Notes under the pieces: model-generated | The model's input: the letters and a program-made list of their open reading frames with translations, nothing else | Database searches by the model: none | What the model was told of the DNA's origin: nothing | Shown here: positions 9,710-18,937 of the stretch, in pieces | Position numbering within the stretch: position 1 is the first letter of the stretch | Layout of the letters: each line of letters opens with the position of its first letter | Program-made: the position numbers and the translations under genes | NCBI RefSeq assembly: GCF_002575655.3 | Contig: NC_053040.3 | Location: forward strand, 152,397,148-152,461,147 | Length of the DNA stretch: 64,000 bases | Direction: 5' to 3' | From: Aegilops tauschii subsp. strangulata | Lineage: Eukaryota; Streptophyta; Magnoliopsida; Poales; Poaceae

Positions 9710-10877
9710 TGTCGGTGGAAAACGACACCTATGGAATCACTGGGATCCCTTCCACGATTGGCGGGCGCAGGGTTGTGCAAAGAGCGGGTCTGGTAGTCAG
9801 CACAAAGATCATTTACCTAGGTTCGGGCCGCGAGGATGCATAATACCCTAGTCCTGCTTTTGTGTATATTTGAGTGTTATTGAGCTCTTGAACTAGCTGC
9901 GGTGCGTGCGTAGTCCAAAAGATCCGAATCCTTCTCCAGTACGCCTCGGGCCTCCTTTTATAGTCAAAAGGGGTCGCCACAGTGGCACACAGGAGGTGGA
10001 AAGGTATACAGTGTACAAGCTTATCGCTTGTCATTATGGGACAAGGCGCATTAAATGCGCTCCTTAGGTGTCCCGTTGCTTTATTGGGGACGACAACAAG
10101 GCCCGTCCCGTCCATCGCTGCTCCGCCTCGCCCTGACACGCGTCCAGGCCAACGAGGCATGCAACGCCATGTAGGGTGGCAGGCTGCTGAGATGGCGTGG
10201 TGGTAGGGTCTTCACGAAGATCCGCATGCCACCACACAGGTGCTTGCTGAGTTGGCCTGGAGGCCGCATGTTGCCACGCAGGTGCATGCCCAGATGGTTG
10301 GGATGGCAGCTGTATGGGAACGGCGGTGGAGTCTTGGCAGACATGGGTCTGGCTGTGGCCCCGGAGGCGTCCTCGGCAAGGGTCTTGCCGGGCCCCCGGC
10401 AAGGGTCTTGCCGTGGCTCGTGGATTTCCTCGGCAGGGATTTTGCCGAGGATTGTCGTCTTCTGGTCCTTATCTCATCTTGTGTGCTTATGATCTTCACA
10501 AAGATCTGCATGCCACCATGGAGGTGCCTCCCGAGCCTTGGTTCCAATGTGGTTGATGGTATCTGAAACATTGGGCTCAAGGGTGGCGCGCTCTGCTGGC
10601 GCTGGGCAAGTTGCCCCGGCAAGGCTCTTGCCGGGGCTGCGGAGGCCGACCCGGCAAGGGTCTTGCCGGGGGATTCCACCTCGCCCTCTTGCTCTTTGTG
10701 TCTCTGGTCTTGGCGTTGCTTTGCCTGTCTTGTGCCTTTGGCTGGAGCGCTGCTCTGGTATTCTTGTGCTTCTGCTTCCTCCCTTTGCCCTGCTAAGTGT
10801 GGCCGCGGGTTCGGCTCTGACTGCCCGTGCACAAGTAGAGGGGTAAAAAGGAGACCCCCTACTTTTGTACACCGACA
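9710..10877 (-). repeat. 3' LTR of element B
   Basis: 1,168 bp from TGTCGG to CCGACA on the plus strand, homologous to LTR A throughout. The polypurine tract lies on the 10878 side, which makes this the 3' LTR of a minus-strand element. A TATA box is at 9954-9963 on the minus strand, and five GGCAAG-N3-CTTGCC-type dyads lie at 10375-10667. Confidence 0.9.
10375..10667. repeat. Palindrome array in LTR B
   Basis: GGCAAG-N3-CTTGCC dyads start at 10375, 10398, 10618 and 10653. A degenerate one (GGCAGGGATTTTGCC) is at 10432 and the tight GGGCAAGTTGCCC is at 10604. The first two are 23 bp apart, as in LTR A. Confidence 0.85.
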
Positions 10878-10893
10878 GGAGCCCCCGGGCCTG
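10878..10893 (-). other. Polypurine tract region of element B
   Basis: On the minus strand this reads AGGCCCGGGGGCTCC directly before the LTR start, a G-rich tract of the kind often seen before grass Gypsy 3' LTRs. Confidence 0.6.
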
Positions 10894-11380
10894 GGCCACA
10901 CATAAGCGCAATGCGTTGTTGGGCCGGGCCCAGAACGATGCGTGGGCACGCGGGGCGTAGTTTTACTACAGCAATTTCCTCGCCCGTCGCGCTTCCCCAC
11001 GACCCGCGTGGAATGCTTGACGTGGGGGTTGTGCATGGAATGACCGCAGCATGCTTGTGTCATCCGTGGTGAACAGTAAAGAGGCGGCTTGCGTGTTCCC
11101 TCGAAACTACAGAGCCGCCGCTCATTTACTCTCTTCGCCTTGGAACCGTCGTTCCACGTTTCCCACTACGCCTGCTCCTTACGCCACGTACGCCGCATGC
11201 ATGGCGCGGGGCAGGTGACAAACGCATGCAATATGGGAAGGCGCTCGGGGGCTGATACTCACGTGCCTTCGATTGGGCGGGGAGGGCGGTAGATGGCCTC
11301 GCTTGCTGCTACTTTAATGAGCCGGATTCGAGTGGGATCTTCAGGGGCGTAGAGCTAGTCTTTGGGCCTCCCCTTCCAAC

Positions 11381-11389
11381 TATATAAAG
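11381..11389 (+). promoter_or_regulatory. TATA box of the antisense B3 gene
   Basis: TATATAAAG on the plus strand, 77 bp upstream of the ATG at 11458 and opposite to the direction of element B. A start about 30 bp downstream would give a short, CT-rich 5' leader (CTCCCTGCGTCTCCCCTTTG). Confidence 0.55.
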
Positions 11390-11457
11390 GGAAATCAGGT
11401 GTAGGAGGAAGAGCATCTCCCTGCGTCTCCCCTTTGTCTCCATCCCCACTCACGGTC

Positions 11458-12150
11458 ATGGTGAGAGGGCGTGGCCGCGGCCGTTCTTCTGCGGAGGCGA
11501 CCAGGTCCTCCTCCCGCCAGAGAGCTCTAGCGGTCAAGGAAGAGCTAGATGCCCAGGGTGAAGGCCATGCTCAAGGAGGAGTCACTGGACGGGGCCGCGG
11601 TCGGCAAGGCGGTCGAGGCAGAGGCGACCGAGGCAGAGGTGGGCATGGAAGGGGGATGCCTGCATCGTCTCCGTCGCCATCTCCCCCGCCAACTCCTCCT
11701 GCTTCACCGAGTGGCCACGTCGGGGACTCGACACTTGAGTTTATCCTACAGCTGCATGGGCCGCTGCGCCGCCGCCTTCGTCTTCCACTGGCGTTCGCGA
11801 GGGTGCTGGAGATCGACCAGCCACCGCGGCTGAGGCTTCACATGAAGGGGTGTTGCCATGGCGACATGTGGGTGAACACAGGGTTCCCCGCCCCATAAGT
11901 GATGCTCCTTCGCCGGGGCTGGAAAACCTTTGCACGCGCCCATTGCTTGATGGATGGGCACGTCCTCTGCTTCAAGCTAGCGGAGAGCGATTTGCTATCC
12001 GTCAAGGTCTTCGGGTGCTCGGGACACAGGCTAGGGTGCTGTGCGGAGAGCTCGACCGATGGCGAAAGCTCCTCTTCGGGCGAGAGTGACGAGGAGGACA
12101 GCGACAGCGACGACGAGGGTAGCGCGCGGGAGGATGACGGGTCCGACTAG
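11458..12150 (+). pseudogene. Antisense extra gene of element B: RG-rich plus B3 DNA-binding domain
   Basis: The ATG at 11458 opens a protein of about 230 codons. Residues 1-70 are Arg/Gly-rich (MVRGRGRGR, RGRGRQGGRGRGDRGRGG), then come a Pro/Ser linker and a B3-like domain from about residue 90. Its motifs are FILQL, LRLPLAFARVL, LRLHMKG, MWV, then LLRRGWKTFARAH, GHVLCFKL and LLSVKVFG, followed by an acidic Ser/Asp/Glu tail. B3 domains are plant DNA-binding folds of the ARF/LAV/REM families. An in-frame TAA at 11896-11898 cuts the domain; the same frame then continues to the TAG ending at 12150. The gene lies antisense between pol and the 3' LTR, where Tat-lineage elements often carry extra ORFs. 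The B3 call is from motif pattern and spacing, not a search. Confidence 0.65.
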
Positions 12151-12679
12151 GCGTCGGGCACACCGTTCCTGGGCGACGCCGGCAACACCACCATCTGCAT
12201 CACCAGCTCCTTGAACTTCTCGGGGTCGTCGCCTTGGGCGGCTGGCATTGGAGGGACGGGGAAGATGAAGAAGGCGGGTGGTGGGCCATCAAGTCGGAGT
12301 ACGATGGCCTCGACGCCTTCGTCGCGTATTGCCGGGCCGCTGCCTCGTCTTTCGGCTCTTCCTCCGCAACCGTCATCACCGGCCTCCTTCTGGATGATCG
12401 CCGATATGTTCTCTTGGCGTCTTCTGCTGCTCATACCTCGCCTAGGCACTCCTTTTGCCCTTCCACAATCTTGTTCCGTTTCCTGAGGAGAGGGACAAGA
12501 AAGGGATTACGGGCATCTTATCTCTTTTTAGTTTGTAAGCCTGCGGGCCTTAGTAGAATTTAGACCTTGTAATCCCCTTGCTCGTGCATACATTCTGTAC
12601 GAATTGTACTTGTTAACAACGTATGAATGAATAGAAGGGTGTTTGTCGGGTTTCTTTTGTGCGTGGGCGGGGGCCACAC
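12151..12679 (+). other. 3' flank of the antisense gene in element B
   Basis: Both strands have short ORFs, none convincing. Downstream, AT-richer sequence includes TGTAAGCC, a T-rich stretch and AATGAAT at 12626, plausible polyadenylation signals for the plus-strand antisense gene. The block ends at the CACAC target duplication (12675-12679) of element D. Confidence 0.4.
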
Positions 12680-13038
12680 TGAAAGTGCAACTATCCCTGG
12701 GTGGTTTTGGTAATTCCTAACAACATATAGCTCATTGAGCTAATGCTATTCCAAGATAAATATTTCAGGAAAGCTCAATGTTTGGCATGGCATGGATTAG
12801 AAAGTGGACCCTTCAAAATGCTAAGGTCAAAAGATTGGCTCAAGCTCAAAGCACAAGACTGTACATTTTTTATTTTAGTGATCCAAGATCACATTGAGTC
12901 TATAGGAAAAGCCAATACTATTAAGAAGGGATGAGGTGTTGCTTCATGAGGATCTTTCTCAAAATGCTTAGTGATATGCTCCAAAACCCTCCACTACTTT
13001 CTCATATCCACATATGTCCTAAACCAAAAAGTCCAACT

Positions 13039-13495
13039 CGGCCCCACCGATTCTTTCCATCCGGAGCCACCGAGCTTAGTTGAATAGCCACTGCCAGAAA
13101 CCCTAATCAATTCGGTCTCACCGATAGGGATCTCGGTCTCACCGAGATGGGATTGCAAACTCTATGTTTCCCTTTGTAACGTTTCGGCCAAACCGAGATG
13201 AGTGAAAGGTCCCACCGAGATTGCAATGCAAACTCTCTGTTTCCTTTTCGTAACGTTTCGGTCCAACCGAGATGAGTGAACCGGTCCCACCGAGTTTGCC
13301 TGACCAACTCTCTGTTTGGCTATTACCAAAATCGGTCTCACCGAGTTTGTGTAATCGGTCTCACCGAGATTACGTTATGCCCTAACCCTAATGACATCGG
13401 TCCCACCGAGTTGACATGTCGGTCCCACCGAGAATCCTAACGTTCGCATTTTGAACTAAATCGGTCCGACCAAGTTTAATGATTCGGTCCCACCG
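13039..13495. repeat. Paired CGGT-N3-ACCG dyad array in the 5' LTR of D
   Basis: Fourteen 11-bp dyads start at 13039, 13062, 13113, 13134, 13185, 13207, 13259, 13282, 13333, 13356, 13398, 13420, 13462 and 13485. They form seven pairs with within-pair steps of 23, 21, 22, 23, 23, 22 and 23 bp. The gaps between pairs are 51, 51, 52, 51, 42 and 42 bp. The CGGT half is intact in 10 of 14 and the ACCG half in 13 of 14. Flanks are usually TCGGT and ACCGAG. The same array is in the 3' LTR. Confidence 0.92.
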
Positions 13496-13538
13496 AGTTT
13501 GGTGATTTGTGTGTAACGGTTAGATTTTGTGTGGAGGC

Positions 13539-13546
13539 TATATATA
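13539..13546 (+). promoter_or_regulatory. TATA box of LTR D
   Basis: TATATATA in GGAGGCTATATATACCCCTCC, 44 bp after the last dyad. It is conserved in the 3' LTR at 55427-55434. Confidence 0.65.
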
Positions 13547-14348
13547 CCCCTCCACCCACTCTTCATTCGTGGAGAGAGCCATCAGAACATGCCTACACTT
13601 CCAATACATATTTTCTGAGAGAGAACCACCTACACTTGTGTTGAGGTCAAGATATTCCATTCCAACCACATAAATCTTGATCTCTAGCCTTCCCCAAGTT
13701 GCTTTCCACTCAAATCTTCTTTCTACCAAATCCAATCCTATGAGAGAGAGTTGAGTGTTGGGGAGACTATCATTTGAAGCACAAGAGCAAGGAGTTCATC
13801 ATCAACACACCATTTGTTACTTCTTGGAGAGTGGTGTCTCCTAGATTGGCTAGGTGTCACTTGGGAGCCTCCGACAATATTATGGAGTTGAACCAAGAAG
13901 TTTGTATGGGCAAGGAGATCGCCTACTTCGTGAAGATCTACCCTAGTGAGGCAAGTCCTTCGTGGGCAACGGCCATGGTGGGATAGACAAGGTTGCTTCT
14001 TCATGGACCCTTCGTGGGTGGAGCCCTCCGTGGACTCGCGCAACCATTACCCTTCATGGGTTGAAGTCTCCATCAACGTGGATGTACGATAGCACCACCT
14101 ATCGGAACCATGGATAAAAAATCTCCGTGTCAACATTGCGTTTGCTCCCTCAAACTCATTCCTTTACCTTCATATGCAATTGTTTTACATTCCGCTGCTA
14201 TACTATTAGAATTGCATGTGTAGGTTGATTGCTTGTCTTGTGCTAAGTTGCTAAAATCTGCCAAGAACTAAAATTGGGAAAAGGCTAGATTTTTATTTGG
14301 TCAAGTAGTCTAATCACCCCCCTCTAGACATACTTCCGATCCTACAAG

Positions 14349-14360
14349 TGGTATCAGAGC
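14349..14360 (+). other. Primer-binding site of element D
   Basis: TGGTATCAGAGC, complementary to the 3' end of initiator methionine tRNA and standard for plant Copia elements, two bases after the LTR end. Confidence 0.9.
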
Positions 14361-14431
14361 TTTGGTCTCCAGTTGCTTTGGTTTCCATAGCTTTTGGTTG
14401 TCATAGCCTTGGTTTCGCAACCTAGGAGAGT

Positions 14432-16614
14432 ATGGCGTCTAGAGAGGGAAATTACCACCGTAGAGGTCCTTACTTTGATGGCACTAATTTTGCTAGTTGG
14501 AAGCATGAGATGAAAATGCATATTCTTGGACATAACCCCGCCGTTTGGGCTATTGTGTGTATTGGCTTGCAAGGTGAATTCTTTGATGGGAGAGAACCGA
14601 ACCGTGAAGCTACCACGGAAGAGTTGAAGTTGCTACAATACAATGCTCAAGCTTGTGATATTCTCTTCAACGGATTGTGCCCCGAAGAATTCAACAAAAT
14701 CAGCGGTCTTGAGAATGCAAAGGAAATTTGGGATACTTTGATTGATATGCACGAAGGTACCGACTCCGTCAAGGAATCCAAATTGGATGTGCTTCAAAGT
14801 CAACTTGACAAGTTCAAAATGAAGGATGGTGAAGGTGTCGTTGAAATGTACTCTAGGCTTGCTCTCATCACAAATGAGATTGCCAGTTTAGGAAGTGAAC
14901 AGATGACCGACAAATTCATCATAAAAAAGATCCTAAGATCCTTGGATGGAAAGTATGATAACGTGTGCACATTGATCCAAATGATGCCCAATTACAAAGA
15001 TCTCAAGCCAACGGAAGTCATTGGAAGAATTGTTGCTCATGAGGTGTCACTCAAGGATAAGGAAGAGCTTCACAACAAGTCAAGTGGTGCTTACAAAGCC
15101 TCTTGTGATACTCCCACATCTTCAAGTGAGAAACAAACCTTCAATGAAGAATTGAGCTTAATGGTGAAGAACTTCAACAAGTTCTACAAAAGTAGAAGCA
15201 AAGAAAGAAGTTCCAAGTCAAGGTCCTACAATGACAAAAGATCTTCTAGTCATGAGTGTAATTGCTACAATTATGGAAGACCCGGACACTACTCCAATGA
15301 GTGTACGCCCCCCTACAAAAGAAGAGAAGATTCTCCCAAAAGAAGAAGTAGAAGAGAAGAATCACCACCAAGAGAAAGGAGGAGTAGAGATGATCGTTAT
15401 GAATGAAGACCCTCTCGGAGAAGCAAGGATTCGGAAAGAAAGGAAAAGTCATCAAGGAGCTACACAAAAAGAAGACATCAAGCTCATGTTGGTGAATGGG
15501 TATCCGGCTCCGACTCCGACAATCACTCCGAAAGAAGTTTCACTCCGACTCCGAATATACTCAAGATGAAGGTGCTGCTGGTCTAGCACTTGTGTCAACC
15601 AACTCCTATGACATATTTGACTCACCAAATGAAGGAATTGGAAGATGCTTCATGGCCAAAGGTCCAAAGGTAACACATCCCGAGTATGTTGATTTCAATA
15701 GTGATGAAGATGATTTGCTAGGTGATGATGATTTACTTATTGACAACTCTAGTGATGAAAACTATGATGAAACGTCAATTAAACATGCTAATCAAGATAA
15801 AACGAATGACGATGATAAGAAGGAGATTGAGCGTCTAACCAAAGAACTAAACACTCTTAAGTTAGCTCATGAAACTACCTTGGAAAATCATCGAGAACTT
15901 TTAAAGACTCATGATAAGCTACGCTTTGAAAAGCTCAACCTTGAGCAAGAGCATGAGTTTTTAAAGGCAATCAATGATGATCTTCGCAAGAAAAGTTCTT
16001 CTTACATTGCCAAGCATTTACTCTTGTCTACATACATGCCACAAGTTAAATCTAGCAACAAGAACAAGAAAGATTCTTCATCTAGTAGTAACAACAATCA
16101 TGCTAAATCCAATGTTGATGCTTCTAGTAGTTCTCTTGATTCCACTAATGATTCTCTTAGCCAAGTTACGCTTGAGCAAGAAAATAGCTTATTGAAGGGA
16201 ATCATAGAGAAAGGTGTTTACAAGAGTCTTGCCAGAAGTAAGCAATTTGAGGAAATTGTGCGCAAGCAAGGAAGACACCGGAAGAATCAAGGTGTTGGTT
16301 TTGAATGGAAGTTCGATGCCAATGGAGTTGAGTGGGAAGAAGATCAATACCCCAAGACGAAGTTTGTTCCTCAACAAGAGAAGTATGATCCTACTTCTTT
16401 CAAAGGAACACAAGCTCAATATGATCTTCCACCACAAGATCACAAGCAAAAAGGCAAGGATAAGCTTCAAGAGGAAATTGATGCATTTGAAGAAGCACCT
16501 AAGGACTTGGTCAAGTGGGTTCCCAAGACTACATCAAGTTCCACTCCATCAAGTACAACTACGACTCCAAGGATTCCCATCAAGATGGTGTGGATCCAGA
16601 AGAAGAAGAACTAG
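14432..16614 (+). pseudogene. Copia-type gag of element D
   Basis: The start MASREGNYHRRGPYFDGTNF leads into a copia-type gag (UBN2-like) domain over about residues 10-230 (for example SWKHEMKMHIL and ENAKEIWDTLIDMHEGT). A zinc knuckle follows near residues 276-291, in which the usual second Cys is Tyr (CYNYGRPGHYSNEC). An Arg/Ser-rich stretch ends at a TGA (15404-15406) where the pattern suggests an Arg codon. The same frame stays coding-like to about 15540, where a one-base shift moves to the frame that runs to the stop at 16614. That C-terminal part has acidic runs, a Lys/Glu/Leu coiled-coil (EIERLTKELNTLKLAHETTL) and ends PIKMVWIQKKKN. It is like the long gag C-termini of SIRE/Maximus-type elements. 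Gag would form the particle; this copy is broken twice. Confidence 0.8.
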
Positions 16615-17213
16615 AGAGTTCTTGAGGGTGACTCTGCCAACATACTTCACTCCTATCATTTTGGCGAGGACAAGTGCAAACAACTTCCATATCTTGCACT
16701 AGTGTTGGTAAGACAAGGGACAAGGTAACCTAATGACTTCATGGACATCATCTTGTGTATGCGTCACTCTATGTCTATGAATATCCTTGTTTGTTCCTTG
16801 TGGGACTAACCCGTGTAGGTATTGAAAGTGCAACTGACTCCAAAGGATTGCTCCAAATGATCTACATCAACATTGAGCATCTACATCTTCAACACCTACA
16901 TGAAGTCATCATCGACAAAACCCAAGGTTAGTTCATTCCCTTTAGGGGGGATATCACATCTAGGGGGAGCTTTACTCAAATCAATGAGCTAAAGCAACTC
17001 TAATGGTGTGAACACAACAATGCTTTATGTAAAAGTGGTAACCCCACTCGTGCTTAAATGATGAGTATGACTTATGATCAAATGTTCTCATTTGACTCCT
17101 AAGTCAATATACTCATATATAGATGACCTAGTCATCGCCAAATTGCTTGATAGATGCTAGAGTGTTTGTGCATGCTTTGTCACATATTTCATTTGCCATT
17201 TTAATTGTGTGAG
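16615..17213 (+). other. Internal spacer of element D between gag and the CACTA
   Basis: No coding frame. It includes TTTAGGGGGGATATC and CTAGGGGGAGCTTT, polypurine-like tracts, and at 16824 a short sequence TTGAAAGTGCAACT identical to the LTR start, probably chance or recombination debris. It ends with the GAG target duplication (17211-17213). Confidence 0.5.
17211..17213. other. Target-site duplication GAG, left of CACTA
   Basis: GAG precedes CACTAC at 17214, and an identical GAG (50822-50824) follows TAGTG at 50821. Three base pairs is the CACTA signature. Confidence 0.88.
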
Positions 17214-17400
17214 CACTACAAAAAAAATACACTTCCGTGATGATACGTGTTTGTCACAGTAGGTCGCGTTTTCTGTCATGCATGTACATCCATGACAAAT
17301 TTATGACAGAATCAAGATAGTCATACCTGTGCTGTCGTAGAAGTGTTCCATGACATTGCCAAAATTATCATCACGGAAGTGTCCACTTCCATGATGATAA
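17214..17400 (+). repeat. Left terminal and subterminal region of the CACTA
   Basis: The terminal inverted repeat is followed by a 15-bp motif CACTTCCGTGATGAT at 17230-17244, its inverse ATCATCACGGAAGTG at 17367-17381, and a direct near-copy at 17384-17398. Such repeated motifs near CACTA ends are the usual binding sites of TnpA-type proteins. Confidence 0.75.
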
Positions 17401-17672
17401 ATCGCGCGTCACAGAAGTGCTTTCGTCAAGGGTGACCGACACGTGGCATCCACCGTAATGGAACACCGTTAAGCTATCGGGTCAGATTTGTGATCCGATA
17501 ACCCGTTAACAGCCACGACCAATGCCGATTTTCCATGTGTAAAATTCTCATTGGCTGACGGATCCACGCGTCAGCTCCGCGTTGGCACAGGTGTCACTCA
17601 TCCAACGGTCGAGATGGGCCTATGATATGTTGACACGTGGACCGGCCCAAAAGTGGCCCACAAAGTTTAAAT

Positions 17673-17915
17673 GGGCCGGCCCAACTGAAGGCCCATAAGA
17701 TTTAGTGGACCATAACGGGCCGGCCCAGCTAAAGGCCCACAAAATTTAGTGGACCATAATGGGTCGGCCCAGCTAAAGGCCCACACGATTTTGCAGACCA
17801 TAATGGGCCGGCCCAGCTAAAGGCCCACAAGATTTTGCAGACCACAATGGGCTGGCCCAGCTAAAGGCCCACAAGATTATGCAGACCATAATGGGCCGGC
17901 CCAGCTAAAGGCCCA
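17673..17915. repeat. 44-bp subterminal tandem repeat of the CACTA
   Basis: Units start at 17673, 17717, 17761, 17805, 17849 and 17893, exactly 44 bp apart, each beginning GGGCCGGCCCAGCTAAAGGC or a near variant. Five units are full and the sixth is partial. Confidence 0.93.
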
Positions 17916-18740
17916 ACATTCTCTGTCAAATCGGCCCGTCAACGGCCTGTCCTTAACTTGTCATCAACGCGGCCCATGGTCACTTCTGGCCCGTTAACAG
18001 TCCGCTAAGTAATTCGGCCGAATTACGGCCCGGTGTATTTCCGGCCTGTTAAAGGTCCGGCTTCATTTGGGCCCACTTACAGGCCATCAAAACTTTCGGC
18101 CATAAACGACCGTGAAGGATTTGGGTCATATTCGGCCGTGTCTGACATTCGGCCTATTAGAGGCCCACTATAGCTTTGGGCCACTTTCGGCCTGTTGTCA
18201 TTTTTGGCCTGTTAACGCCGGACGTAAACCATGGGCCATATGTGGCCCAATGTCATATCGGGCCCATTAATGGCCCATATAAAAATGACGATAATCTAGC
18301 CGGACCGAAGTTCCGGCCTGTTAAAGGCCCGAGTATTAGGTCGGCGCATTTACGGCCCGTCCGAATTTCGGCCTGTCAAAGATCCGCATCATAAATGGGC
18401 CACCATTTCGGCCTGCTAAGTCCAGTGGGTTATTTGGCACAATCAGGGCCCAATCTCACTTTCGGTCTATTAAAGGCCCATGTTTTTTATGGGCTCGAGA
18501 TATTTACACCTGTAAACGGCCTATTTTTACTGAGGGCCCAAATTATGTTTAGGCCTGTTAAAGGCCCACTATGGGCACAGGCCTACCAGAAAAATATGAA
18601 ATCTTATGCTGATTCAGGCCCAGATATTTTTAGTGGGCTACATGCCAATTTCGGCTCGTAATCGTTTTTAGCCCAATTGGAATGTGCCCGACGAATGTTG
18701 GCATGTTGGGCTCCTACGAAGCTTTCGGCCGAATACATTA
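17916..18740. repeat. GGCC-rich subterminal repeats of the CACTA
   Basis: Dispersed degenerate copies of TTTCGGCCTGTTAAAGGCCC, roughly every 40-60 bp, with no coding frame. They grade into unique sequence at about 18740. Confidence 0.75.
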
Positions 18741-18937
18741 CTAAGATAAACCTACACTATACAAAAATAGCGTCGTAATTACTGCAGCCAGAGGCAGCAT
18801 CATAAATGTTGTATCACAACAAAATAAATTCCAACCATACAACAAAAGGCCTGCTGGCATAAAGTTTACAGTCCTTCCAGATAAAAGCACCATCAGATGT
18901 ATAGAAGCATAGATCATTTGACCTGAGTGCTAATGTT

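Larger units (their letters stand above)
12680..14346 (+). repeat. 5' LTR of element D
   Basis: 1,667 bp from TGAAAGTGCAACTATCC to GATCCTACA, matched by 54567-56235. It contains a run of 14 CGGT-N3-ACCG-type dyads (13039-13495) followed by a TATA box at 13539. Confidence 0.95.

Noticed and set aside
11896..11898. Programmed stop-codon readthrough in the B3 gene
   Set aside because: No readthrough context is evident, and similar single stops occur in unrelated elements here; mutational decay is simpler.
12147..12449. Minus-strand 100-aa ORF downstream of the B3 gene
   Set aside because: It is antisense to GC-rich flanking sequence, has no domain, and is of a length expected by chance at this composition.
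13039..13495. CRISPR-like array in LTR D
   Set aside because: The window is a plant genome, units are 11-bp dyads with alternating 22/51-bp steps rather than constant repeats and unique spacers, and no cas gene is present.
13039..13495. Dyads read simply as TCP transcription-factor sites (GGNCCCAC)
   Set aside because: Some copies (CGGTCCCACCG) do fit TCP sites, but most internal copies have other centres while the CGGT and ACCG halves persist, so the dyad explains more.
16824..16840. Second LTR start (TTGAAAGTGCAACT) inside element D
   Set aside because: Only about 14 bp match the LTR start; the following sequence is unrelated, so it is not an LTR.
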